The notes under the pieces were generated by a model. The model was not told the origin of the DNA and ran no database searches. It saw nothing but the letters and a program-made list of their open reading frames with translations. A program made the position numbers and the translations under genes. A DNA stretch of 40,029 nucleotides from Sphingomonas sp. AR_OL41 (GTDB lineage: Bacteria > Pseudomonadota > Alphaproteobacteria > Sphingomonadales > Sphingomonadaceae), in the NCBI RefSeq assembly GCF_029911635.1, contig NZ_JARYTI010000042.1, forward strand, positions 1 to 40,029, read 5' to 3'. Positions 33,591 to 40,029 of this stretch are shown here, piece by piece. Numbering within the stretch: the first letter of the stretch is position 1; each line of letters starts with the position of its first letter.

Positions 33591-34568
33591 TTCCTGCACC
33601 TCGGCGCGGCGATATTTCGGCTCCCTGACCAGCAGGCGGTAGCCGTGGCGCGCCAGGATGTAGGAAAAATCCGCGCCGTCATTGGTCAGCAGCTCGCGAC
33701 CCCCGCCGCCCAGCACAGCATTCGGCGCGATCAGCAGATGCGGCACGCGGCGCCGGGCCAGTTCGGCGACCCACCATTCGATCGCTTCGGGGCGACATTC
33801 GGAAAAGCTGTGGATGTTGATCGCCAGGTCGACGCCGTCGAGCTCGGCGCTCTTCTCAACCTCGTCGAGCGGCACGATGCGCGCCTTGTCGGCGACGTCG
33901 CGCGCGCGCAGGTAAAATTCGCACAGGAACGAGGAGACGGCGACGCCGTCGGTGCAAAGATACGCGCCGAGATCGGGCAAGGCGCGCACCGCGCGGTGCG
34001 CGAGGCGGCCATAGCCGGCGCCGATATCGAGAATGCGCAGGCCCGGGCGTTGCGAGATCTGCAAATGGCGCTCGAGGAAATTGAGCTCGCAGATCGAATC
34101 GAGCAGATCGTTCGACATGGTCCGGCCGTCGAGCTCATAGGTGAGATTGCCGAACGCATCGTCTTCCTCGAGCGTGTCGAACAGGCCGAGCGTGTCGATC
34201 GCCTCGAGATAGTAATTCGACACGACATAGCTGACATAGCTGTAGTTGCGGCCGCGCAACGCCCAGCGATAGGCATTGTCGCCGCGAAAATATTTGAGAT
34301 CCTCGGCGGTGACATAGCCATGCTGCCAGATCATCGGCGTGGTGACGCGCGGATCGGCAGCGGCATAGCGCAATTCAAGCTCGACCAGGCGCGGATTGTC
34401 GGGGCGCAGATAATCCAGCGCCGCCGCGCCGAGCGGGCTGTCGCCATGGGTCGGCTCGGTCACCGGCGCGACCTGCCACGGGTAAGCCAGCGCCTTGGGG
34501 ATCAGCACCAGACCGCGCCGGTCCGCCGCCTGGGTGATTATCGCCTTGATGTTGGTCTTGAACGACAT
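33543..34568 (-). CDS. Putative sugar O-methyltransferase
   Basis: 341 residues. A Rossmann methyltransferase with SAM motif I LRILDIGAGYGRLAHRAVRA (about residue 178) and LCTDGVAVSSFLCEFYLRAR next to it, and VDLAINIHSFSECRPEAIEW further on. The long N-terminal part with YFRGDNAYRWALRGRNYSYV and LLDSICELNFLERHLQIS is characteristic of the putative sugar O-methyltransferase family found in polysaccharide loci. It would methylate a sugar hydroxyl of the repeat unit or chain end. GGGG lies 8 bases before the ATG. It ends the polysaccharide locus and borders the prophage. Confidence 0.85.
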   Translation of the reverse strand: MSFKTNIKAIITQAADRRGLVLIPKALAYPWQVAPVTEPTHGDSPLGAAALDYLRPDNPRLVELELRYAAADPRVTTPMIWQHGYVTAEDLKYFRGDNAYRWALRGRNYSYVSYVVSNYYLEAIDTLGLFDTLEEDDAFGNLTYELDGRTMSNDLLDSICELNFLERHLQISQRPGLRILDIGAGYGRLAHRAVRALPDLGAYLCTDGVAVSSFLCEFYLRARDVADKARIVPLDEVEKSAELDGVDLAINIHSFSECRPEAIEWWVAELARRRVPHLLIAPNAVLGGGGRELLTNDGADFSYILARHGYRLLVREPKYRRAEVQELGFCPTHYHLFALAT

Positions 34569-34693
34569 GGCTTGCCCCTATCGGGCGACGCGAGGTGGCT
34601 CGCGGCGCGGTTCGTCCTCCATCCCCCCAGGGGACGACCGACCGCGCGAACGATCTCGATGTCATATCGGATCGCGAACCACAGGAATGGCGT

Positions 34694-35032
34694 TCAAAAA
34701 ACGCCCAAAACGCGCCGAGGTTCCACGCGCTTCACTGCGGCCCTGTCGCGCGCCTCGCAGCGCGCGATGATGTCGATCGCGTCGCCGGTGCGGCCATTGG
34801 CCTTGTCGAGTTGCGCGGTCTGCGCGTCGCCGAACGCGATCCAGTCGCCGACAGTCCGCGCCGTCGGCAACGGCGCGCCGGGCACGGGATCGCGCCAGCT
34901 AGCGGGGATCAGCGTGCTGCACGCACTGGGGATCGCGGCGATAGGCGGCGCGCCGGCACAGGCTGCGCAACCCAGCAGCGGCGACATCAGGATCGACCGG
35001 CGCCAACGCGCCATGGGCATTGCGGATCGCAT
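34694..35032 (-). CDS. Rz1-like outer-membrane spanin lipoprotein (overlapping frame)
   Basis: 112 residues from the ATG at 35032, which has GGGAG 7 bases upstream; ATGs at 35020 and 35014 are alternatives. After a basic n-region (MPMARWRRS) the h-region leads to a lipobox-like LLGC (Cys22), then the Rz1-type ACAGAPPIAAIPSACSTLIP. The mature part ends in a helical IIARCEARDRAAVKR, a pattern common in Rz1-like proteins of tailed phages. It overlaps the Rz-like gene by 134 bases in a different frame. Together they would fuse inner and outer membranes in the last lysis step. Longer than lambda Rz1. Confidence 0.75.
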   Translation of the reverse strand: MRSAMPMARWRRSILMSPLLGCAACAGAPPIAAIPSACSTLIPASWRDPVPGAPLPTARTVGDWIAFGDAQTAQLDKANGRTGDAIDIIARCEARDRAAVKRVEPRRVLGVF

Positions 35033-35273
35033 CGTCATTCTCCCGGGTAATGGCATCGCCGGCGGCGTCGTCGCCCATGCGGTTGCCGATGGTGTTGGCG
35101 GCATCCTGCCCGCTGGCGATGGCGGCGCCGGCCTGGCCGGTGGCGAGCTTCGCCGTGACGCGGGCGGAGCGCGCCGCGCTGCATGATCGCTGCGCGACGA
35201 TCGCCGCGAGCAGCGCGAGCAACAGCAGCGCAACGAGGATCCGCGCGCCGTTCCTGGCGGCCCAGCCGGTCAT
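34899..35273 (-). CDS. Rz-like inner-membrane spanin
   Basis: 124 residues; ATG at 35273 overlaps the holin stop (ATGA). N-terminal signal anchor ARILVALLLLALLAAIVAQR, then a helical periplasmic part (TAKLATGQAGAAIASGQDAA, GDAITRENDDAIRNA) and a short RSLCRRAAYRRDPQC end, matching i-spanins of sphingomonad and rhizobial prophages as I remember them. The Rz1-like lipoprotein starts inside it in another frame. The position after amidase and holin fits a lysis cassette. Confidence 0.78.
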   Translation of the reverse strand: MTGWAARNGARILVALLLLALLAAIVAQRSCSAARSARVTAKLATGQAGAAIASGQDAANTIGNRMGDDAAGDAITRENDDAIRNAHGALAPVDPDVAAAGLRSLCRRAAYRRDPQCVQHADPR

Positions 35274-35503
35274 TGCCCGCCCCCGATCGCACGCGCGACG
35301 GCGGTGTCCTTCAGCGCCGTCGCGGTGCCGCCACCGGCCAGCAACAGGCCCATGCCGGTGCCGAATTCGATGATCGAAAAGACGTGATTGATGACGAGAT
35401 GCGCCCCGGCATAGCCGATCCCGGCGAGCACCGAGAGGCCCCACAGCATCCGCGACACGTCGAGATGGCCGCTGCTCGGCCCGCGCAGGAAGTTGAGGCT
35501 CAT
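35270..35503 (-). CDS. Small phage membrane protein, holin-like
   Basis: 77 residues, start ATG 35503 overlapping the amidase stop. Two hydrophobic segments can be seen: RMLWGLSVLAGIGYAGAHLV and FGTGMGLLLAGGGTATALKD. A short, two-helix membrane protein between endolysin and spanins is where a holin is expected. The second helix is weak (Gly-rich), so membrane-protein class II holin or a tail-adjacent scaffold membrane protein are both possible. No sequence family is certain. Confidence 0.6.
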   Translation of the reverse strand: MSLNFLRGPSSGHLDVSRMLWGLSVLAGIGYAGAHLVINHVFSIIEFGTGMGLLLAGGGTATALKDTAVARAIGGGQ

Positions 35504-35949
35504 TGCCCGCCCCCCGCCAGCCACGCCGCCACGTCGAAGCTCGGGCAGGCCTTGGCGACGCCGGGCCAGTCGCGATGGCCGCGGATCACCGCATGCGGAT
35601 GGTCGGCGCGCAGCCGGGCGACGAGATCGGCCATCGCCGCCTTCTGCGCCGGCGTGCGCGTATCCGCCGGCCGGCCGTCGGTCTCGACCCCGCCGACATA
35701 GCAGATGCCGAGATTGCCGCTGTTGTGCCCGCCGACATGCGCGCCCTTCTGGTCATGGCGCAGCGTCGCCACGACATCGCCGTCGAGCTCGATGACATAA
35801 TGATAGCTGATCTGGCCGAACTTCGCGCTGTCCCAGGCGCCGATCGTCGCTGCCTTCACGTCGCGGCCGCGCGGCGTGGCGGCGCAGTGGATGGTGATGA
35901 AGTCGATCGCGTTCGGGTCCATCCCGGCCGGTGGCCTCGTGCTTGTCAT
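35500..35949 (-). CDS. N-acetylmuramoyl-L-alanine amidase, phage endolysin
   Basis: 149 residues, the size of T7 lysozyme (amidase_2 family), with AAAGGA 8 bases before the ATG. It cuts the amide bond between MurNAc and L-Ala. Zinc ligands are readable: His21 in DFITIHCAATP, His125 in VIRGHRDWPG and Cys135 in KACPSFDV. The YHYVIELDGDVVATLRHDQK and HVGGHNSGNLGICYVGG segments are the core beta-sheet and catalytic loop. It has no signal peptide, so it needs the holin to reach peptidoglycan. Confidence 0.95.
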   Translation of the reverse strand: MTSTRPPAGMDPNAIDFITIHCAATPRGRDVKAATIGAWDSAKFGQISYHYVIELDGDVVATLRHDQKGAHVGGHNSGNLGICYVGGVETDGRPADTRTPAQKAAMADLVARLRADHPHAVIRGHRDWPGVAKACPSFDVAAWLAGGGQ

Positions 35950-35991
35950 GTCCAGTCCTTTCGTTGCAGGCGCCGCGCGAGCGCGCGACGG

Positions 35992-36321
35992 TCAGCCGCG
36001 CGCGGCGTCGCGGATGGCGGGGATTCCCCGTTCCTTGTCGGTCAGCGCCGCCTTCATCTGCTGGCGCAGCGCGGCCGGTCCGTGGAGCAGCAGCATCGTC
36101 TCGAGCTGCTTCACCCGGTCGCGCAGCGCGGCGACCTCCTCGTCGCAGCGCCGGCGCTCCGCATCGAGCTGCGCCTTCATGTCCTTCAGCCGCGGCTCGG
36201 AGAACAGCCGCCAGATGGTCGCCCCCAGCCCCATCCAGAACACCGTCGCCGCCGCCCACGACGCCATGATGACGCCGGCGAGCGCGCCGCCGGTCACGGG
36301 CGGGATCGTGGGGGCGGTCAT
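35992..36321 (-). CDS. Phage membrane/coiled-coil protein of unknown function
   Basis: 109 residues. One membrane segment (GVIMASWAAATVFWMGLGAT), then a charged coiled coil (about residues 43–75: KDMKAQLDAERRRCDEEVAA followed by LRDRVKQLETM) and a basic tail ending IRDAARG. Phage lysis regions often hold such single-helix plus coiled-coil proteins, including spanins and antiholins, but the true Rz/Rz1 pair is downstream, so the function stays open. It lies 42 bp before the endolysin on the same strand. Confidence 0.72.
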   Translation of the reverse strand: MTAPTIPPVTGGALAGVIMASWAAATVFWMGLGATIWRLFSEPRLKDMKAQLDAERRRCDEEVAALRDRVKQLETMLLLHGPAALRQQMKAALTDKERGIPAIRDAARG

Positions 36322-36389
36322 GCCGTTACCGCCGATTTGGGGCTAACTTCCTCTTGCGGCGAGACTATCCAGTCAATAGGTCCGCGCTG

Positions 36390-36998
36390 ATGCGTTTGCG
36401 CGCCCATCATGCGATTATCGCCCTGCTGTGTGCCCTGCTCGCGCCCGTCGCGCTCAATACGAGCCTTCGCTGGGCATATGAGCAGACGGTCGCAAACTGG
36501 CTGGCCAAGGCCGTCCCGCCCGACCGCGTGTTCATCGGCGACAGCCTGACCGCGGGGGGCGGCGATTTCGGACGCTTCGGCAACATCAATCTCGGCATTA
36601 TCGGCGCATCGACGCGACAGGTTTCGCAGATGCTGCGCCGCGCACAGCCATACAATCCGCGCCAGATCGTGGTCATGGCGGGCTCCAACGACGTCGATGC
36701 CGGGACGGACCTCGCCGCCCTCGCCGCGTCGTGGCGGACGATCCTTGCCGACAAGCGCGTGCTCGTCGTTCTCACGCCGCACAGCCGCTACCCCGCCGCC
36801 AGCGTGCGCATCGATCAGATGAATGCGATGGTCCAGGCGATGGCCAAGGCGGCCGGGCGACCAACGGTCGAAATCCGCGGTTTGACCGGCCCCGATGGCC
36901 TGTTGCTGCCCGAGATGACGACAGACGGCGTGCATCTCACCCGCGCTGCCTATGCGAAGTGGCGCGAAGCTCTGGATCATGCCGCCACCGCCCGCTGA
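36390..36998 (+). CDS. SGNH/GDSL-type hydrolase, probable phage moron
   Basis: 202 residues; the ATG at 36390 gives an N-terminal hydrophobic signal or anchor (HHAIIALLCALLAPVAL). SGNH features: block I FIGDSLTAGG with nucleophile Ser52, LGIIGASTRQVSQML, block III VVMAGSNDVDAG with the Asn, and the C-terminal DGVHLT with Asp179 and His182. It should be an exported esterase or deacylase, plausibly acting on an acylated glycan. It lies on the opposite strand to every other phage gene here and its 3' end overlaps the next gene by 22 bases. Such isolated opposite genes in prophages are often lysogenic-conversion genes (morons). Confidence 0.85.
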   Translation: MRLRAHHAIIALLCALLAPVALNTSLRWAYEQTVANWLAKAVPPDRVFIGDSLTAGGGDFGRFGNINLGIIGASTRQVSQMLRRAQPYNPRQIVVMAGSNDVDAGTDLAALAASWRTILADKRVLVVLTPHSRYPAASVRIDQMNAMVQAMAKAAGRPTVEIRGLTGPDGLLLPEMTTDGVHLTRAAYAKWREALDHAATAR

Positions 36999-37276
36999 TA
37001 CGCTTCCACGATCAGCACCAGATTGTAGCGCGATAGGCCCTTCATCTCGTCCCAGGCAAGGCCGATGCCGCCGGGGATGACCGCACTGATGGGCGCGATG
37101 ATCGCCGCCGCAGCTGCCTCGACATCGTCGATCGGCGCCAGCGCGGCCAGCGCGTCACCGAGCTTGGCATAGCCGGCCTTCGTCTCGTCGCTCTGCTCTT
37201 CCCACGTCGCGATCGCATAGCCGCGATAGGAATAGGCGGCCTGTGCCGCGTAAAAGAGATCTTCGGAAACGCTCAT
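36977..37276 (-). CDS. Small phage protein downstream of tail fibre, unknown
   Basis: 99 residues; the ATG overlaps the tail-gene stop (TGATG). Acidic, helical, with SYRGYAIATWEEQSDETKAG and a short hydrophobic IIAPISAVIPGGIGLAW. No signal peptide or known motif. A small gene coupled to a tail fibre is often a fibre assembly chaperone, but I recognise no such family here, so that is only a positional idea. Confidence 0.7.
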   Translation of the reverse strand: MSVSEDLFYAAQAAYSYRGYAIATWEEQSDETKAGYAKLGDALAALAPIDDVEAAAAAIIAPISAVIPGGIGLAWDEMKGLSRYNLVLIVEAYQRAVAA

Positions 37277-40029
37277 CACAGCACCTTCGTAAAGACGGTT
37301 GCCCATTGGCGGAGGTCGTTGAGTGCGCCGAGCGTGAAGGCCGGTTCGTTCGCGGTGAACGAGACGGTCCAGTCCTGATCCTGGTAAATGCCGTCGACCT
37401 TCGCGCCGTCCGCGACATTGCCGGTGCGCAGCGTCGTGCCCGTATAGCGGATCGTGTCGCCGGCTCCGATCACGCCCGACAGCGTGACGCGCAGCCGCGT
37501 TGCCGAGGTTACCGTGACGCTGGAAATCGTTACGCCGCCCGCACTGGCGTCGATGAACTCGAAGCCCTGATTGGTGACGACACTCGGGATGTTGTTGCTG
37601 TTGGTGCAGCCCAGCGTCAGCGCCCGCCCCGCGCGCACGCGGTAATCGATATCGATCGTCGTCCCGCCAACGCTGTAGGTGTAAGCATAGGGCCGCAAGC
37701 AGCCATAGCTCTCGCCGTCGAACAGTATCCGCGTAACCGCCTTGCCGAACAGCTCGCCGATCCAGCGATGCCCGAGCCGGTAGGGGTGGATGAAGTTCGT
37801 AATCGGATACATCGGCCCGATGCAGAACATTGGCCGCGTGCCGCGATTATCCTCCATGTCGAGGAATTTCTGGTCGATCTTCTGGTTGATCTGGCAATCG
37901 TTCTTGGTGCCGTCGCTCGAGTAGTTGATCTGCGGCGCCAGCAGGATTGGGTTGTGCGACTGTCCGGTGATCGCCTTGATGTCGGTGCAGAAGCGATCGT
38001 ACAGCGCCTGCAGGTCGGCCACATAGTTCGCGTTGAGCTGGTCGCTATGCCCCTGCTGCCACAGGATCAGGTCGACCGAATAGCTCTGCCCGCGCGTCGT
38101 CGCGAAGTCACGGCCATAGACGATCTGGCGCAGCGTCTTGTTGTAATAGTCGCCGGTGACGAGCGTGGCTGTCTTGAGCTGCTGCACCAGCGGAACGACG
38201 GACTGATAGGCCAACGTCGCGAGCGTGGCGCCGCCAGCGCCATAGCCGGCGACGTGCCAATCTGTCTCACGGCCCTTGGGGTGGCTGTTGATCGTCTTCC
38301 AGCAGCCTTGGAGGAAGTTTTCGCCGGTCCCACCTAGATTGTGTTGGTCGGGGCCGGATGGATTGCCGTAACCGTTGAGCGAAACACAATAGGGTGCAAT
38401 CTCGCCGGGCAAATCGATATCCCTGCAAGCGAACAGGTTCGGAAAGGCCTCGCGCGTGACACTGGCGCCCTCGCCACTGTACGAACTGTTGTTAAGCGCG
38501 ACCATGCCATCCCAGCTGTTCGCGCCATGGCGCCACGCATCGGAGCAGGTGACCGCCCCCTGAAACCATGATTGTCCCATACCAACGACACCGCGCATAC
38601 ACGGCCGGCGATGCAGCGACGCCGTGCCGTGGCGACGCGCGACCGTATCGTGAAGATCAGCAAATGCTTGCTCGTTCAGATCGTCGGCAATCGCCGCGCC
38701 CTTCAAGAAGTGGCGCACCCCTTGCTGGATAGGTTGTATCGTGTTGGCAGCGCGATCGTTGCCGTTGAAATACCAGGTGTTGAGATCGGTCAGGTTCGGC
38801 AGCGTGATGGCTGCGCCCGGCTGCTGGCCGTTTCCATAGACGCACTGGCCGTTGACATAAAGATAGACGCTATCGCCGCTGCGCCGGATGGCGAACGTCA
38901 CAATCGTGCCGAAGACAACCGCGCCCTTGGATATCAACGACACAATGTTGCTCGTCACCGAGTCATACATAAAAAAGGTGAGCTGCCCAAGATGCGAAAT
39001 GCCGCATTCGAAGCGGTTTCCCGAGGGTCCGGTTGCCTTGAACAAATAGTGGGTGCCTCGAAGCCATCCGCTATAGGAGTATCGGAAATAGCCATTGACC
39101 AGTTCCCACGCGGCGAATGCCTGATCGAGTACGATTTTAACATCGGGGGTATAGGTCGTGTTCTTGTCGGCGTTGACGAGGACCATATCGCCTTCGACCG
39201 GCGAACCCGGAAGCGTCGCTTCGGTGCTCACCGTCGAGGTCAGGGTGTTCAGGTCGACCGAATAGACGACCGCGAAATTTCCGTTCGTCTTCGACAGCAA
39301 CGTGCCGCTGTACTGAAACCCTGCCTGTGACGAGAGGTAAATGCCGCGCGCATTATAGACCGGGCGCGGGTCGGCACCGGCGAACAGCGTGCCGTTGATG
39401 GCGAGCGACGTCGCGCTGTCGTCGATCGAGGTCAATGCCGTCATGATCGTCGACGAACCGCTATGGGCGGTGCGCGGGCCATCCATGTCGATCAGCAGCT
39501 TCAGCGAGCCGGTGCCAACCGCTGCCTTTGCGGCTTTGGCATAGGGGACAATGATCGGCAGGGCCGGGAAGGTGAGCGGCACCGGCCCCACACCGGAAAC
39601 CGCCGTCGCCGTCCCCGAGACGTTGGCATAGCGCAACAATTGCGTGTTGTCCGAAGACTGCACCCAATAGCCCGCCCCGCTTGCGACGAGGAACTGCGCG
39701 CTCAGCGCCACCACTGCGCCCGTGAGGCCGGCTGATGCGGTGAAGGAGGGCGTCGGGACCGTCGCCGTCGCGCCGATATACAGGCCGGTGCCGGTAATCG
39801 TCACAGCCGTCAACGCGCCGCCGGACACGGTGAACGTGCCGGCCGGGCTGATCGCGAAATTGCCGCCGCTCCACGCAAGCGCGAACGTCCCGTTGGTGCC
39901 GCCGCTGCCGCCGGTGATCGCGCCGACACCAGCCTGGGTCAGCCCGCGCGGCACGTTGCTCGCCGCGCTGTTGGGGTAGGCGCCGGCGGTCGCCGCTGCC
40001 TGCGCTGCGCTGGTGACTGCATTCGCGGC
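37276..40029 (-). CDS. Phage tail-fibre/tailspike-like protein with LamG-like and SGNH-type domains, 5' end outside window
   Basis: At least 917 residues; the frame stays open to the right edge, so the start is outside. Visible parts: an Ala/Gly/Ser-rich N-terminal stretch with AAQAAATAGAYPNSAASNVP, then beta-rich repeats; about residues 260–450 a concanavalin/LamG-like sandwich (FAIRRSGDSVYLYVNGQCVY, WYFNGNDRA); from about residue 480 an SGNH-esterase-like domain with block I GMGQSWFQG (Ser487), LILWQQGHSDQLNANYVADL and YPITNFIHPYRLGHRW (His748); a beta-rich C-terminal part follows. The usual Asp of the DxxH pair is Asn (745). It would bind, and perhaps deacylate, a host surface glycan. Confidence 0.88.
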   Translation of the reverse strand, partial: AANAVTSAAQAAATAGAYPNSAASNVPRGLTQAGVGAITGGSGGTNGTFALAWSGGNFAISPAGTFTVSGGALTAVTITGTGLYIGATATVPTPSFTASAGLTGAVVALSAQFLVASGAGYWVQSSDNTQLLRYANVSGTATAVSGVGPVPLTFPALPIIVPYAKAAKAAVGTGSLKLLIDMDGPRTAHSGSSTIMTALTSIDDSATSLAINGTLFAGADPRPVYNARGIYLSSQAGFQYSGTLLSKTNGNFAVVYSVDLNTLTSTVSTEATLPGSPVEGDMVLVNADKNTTYTPDVKIVLDQAFAAWELVNGYFRYSYSGWLRGTHYLFKATGPSGNRFECGISHLGQLTFFMYDSVTSNIVSLISKGAVVFGTIVTFAIRRSGDSVYLYVNGQCVYGNGQQPGAAITLPNLTDLNTWYFNGNDRAANTIQPIQQGVRHFLKGAAIADDLNEQAFADLHDTVARRHGTASLHRRPCMRGVVGMGQSWFQGAVTCSDAWRHGANSWDGMVALNNSSYSGEGASVTREAFPNLFACRDIDLPGEIAPYCVSLNGYGNPSGPDQHNLGGTGENFLQGCWKTINSHPKGRETDWHVAGYGAGGATLATLAYQSVVPLVQQLKTATLVTGDYYNKTLRQIVYGRDFATTRGQSYSVDLILWQQGHSDQLNANYVADLQALYDRFCTDIKAITGQSHNPILLAPQINYSSDGTKNDCQINQKIDQKFLDMEDNRGTRPMFCIGPMYPITNFIHPYRLGHRWIGELFGKAVTRILFDGESYGCLRPYAYTYSVGGTTIDIDYRVRAGRALTLGCTNSNNIPSVVTNQGFEFIDASAGGVTISSVTVTSATRLRVTLSGVIGAGDTIRYTGTTLRTGNVADGAKVDGIYQDQDWTVSFTANEPAFTLGALNDLRQWATVFTKVL

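Noticed and set aside
34694..40029. Gene transfer agent instead of prophage
   Set aside because: The lysis cassette, the SGNH tail fibre and the opposite-strand moron are typical of a phage, and no GTA capsid or portal gene is visible in the window.

Overview
The window is a high-GC chromosomal segment that most resembles a sphingomonad (Sphingomonas-type alphaproteobacterium). The support is the gene order mltA–Tim44-like–secB–murJ–trpS and dnaA–rpsT–mutM/ubiE–ubiB–coaBC–dut, the individual protein sequences, and short GC-rich intergenic hairpins. This assignment rests on recognition; no database was searched.

Region 1 (1–14840) is housekeeping: a partial lytic transglycosylase lipoprotein, a Tim44-like protein, secB, murJ and trpS. 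An accessory pocket follows (4107–5520) with a DUF4136-like lipoprotein, a second broken copy of the trpS 3' end, and an orphan AbrB/MazE-type antitoxin. Then come dnaA, rpsT and mutM (minus strand), ubiE and ubiB, and a translationally coupled string: a polytopic membrane protein, separate coaC and coaB genes, dut, a small exported protein and a MoeB/ThiF-type activating enzyme.

Region 2 (14876–34568) is a surface-polysaccharide locus. WecB and WecC make UDP-ManNAcA, a UDP-glucuronate 4-epimerase-like enzyme supplies a uronic acid, RfbF and RfbG make CDP-4-keto-6-deoxyglucose, and a Gmd-like enzyme makes a GDP-6-deoxyhexose precursor. A polyprenyl-phosphate sugar-1-phosphate transferase starts the repeat unit, three GT4 glycosyltransferases extend it, and a Wzy-like polymerase links units. 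Two hexapeptide-repeat acyltransferases, two acyltransferase-3 membrane proteins and a sugar O-methyltransferase would decorate the polymer. A Nudix hydrolase is embedded. No Wzx flippase or chain-length regulator is visible in the window.

Region 3 (34694–40029, continuing past the right edge) is the end of a prophage late region, mostly on the minus strand: a large tail-fibre/tailspike-like protein with a LamG-like and an SGNH-esterase-like part, a small unknown protein, a membrane/coiled-coil protein, an amidase endolysin, a holin-like protein, and an Rz/Rz1 spanin pair encoded in overlapping frames. One SGNH-hydrolase gene is inserted on the opposite strand, as a phage moron would be. The combination of a host locus rich in O-acylation genes next to a phage carrying two SGNH (deacylase-type) proteins is the most interesting theme of the window. 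No tRNA, rRNA, CRISPR array, IS element or integrase was seen.
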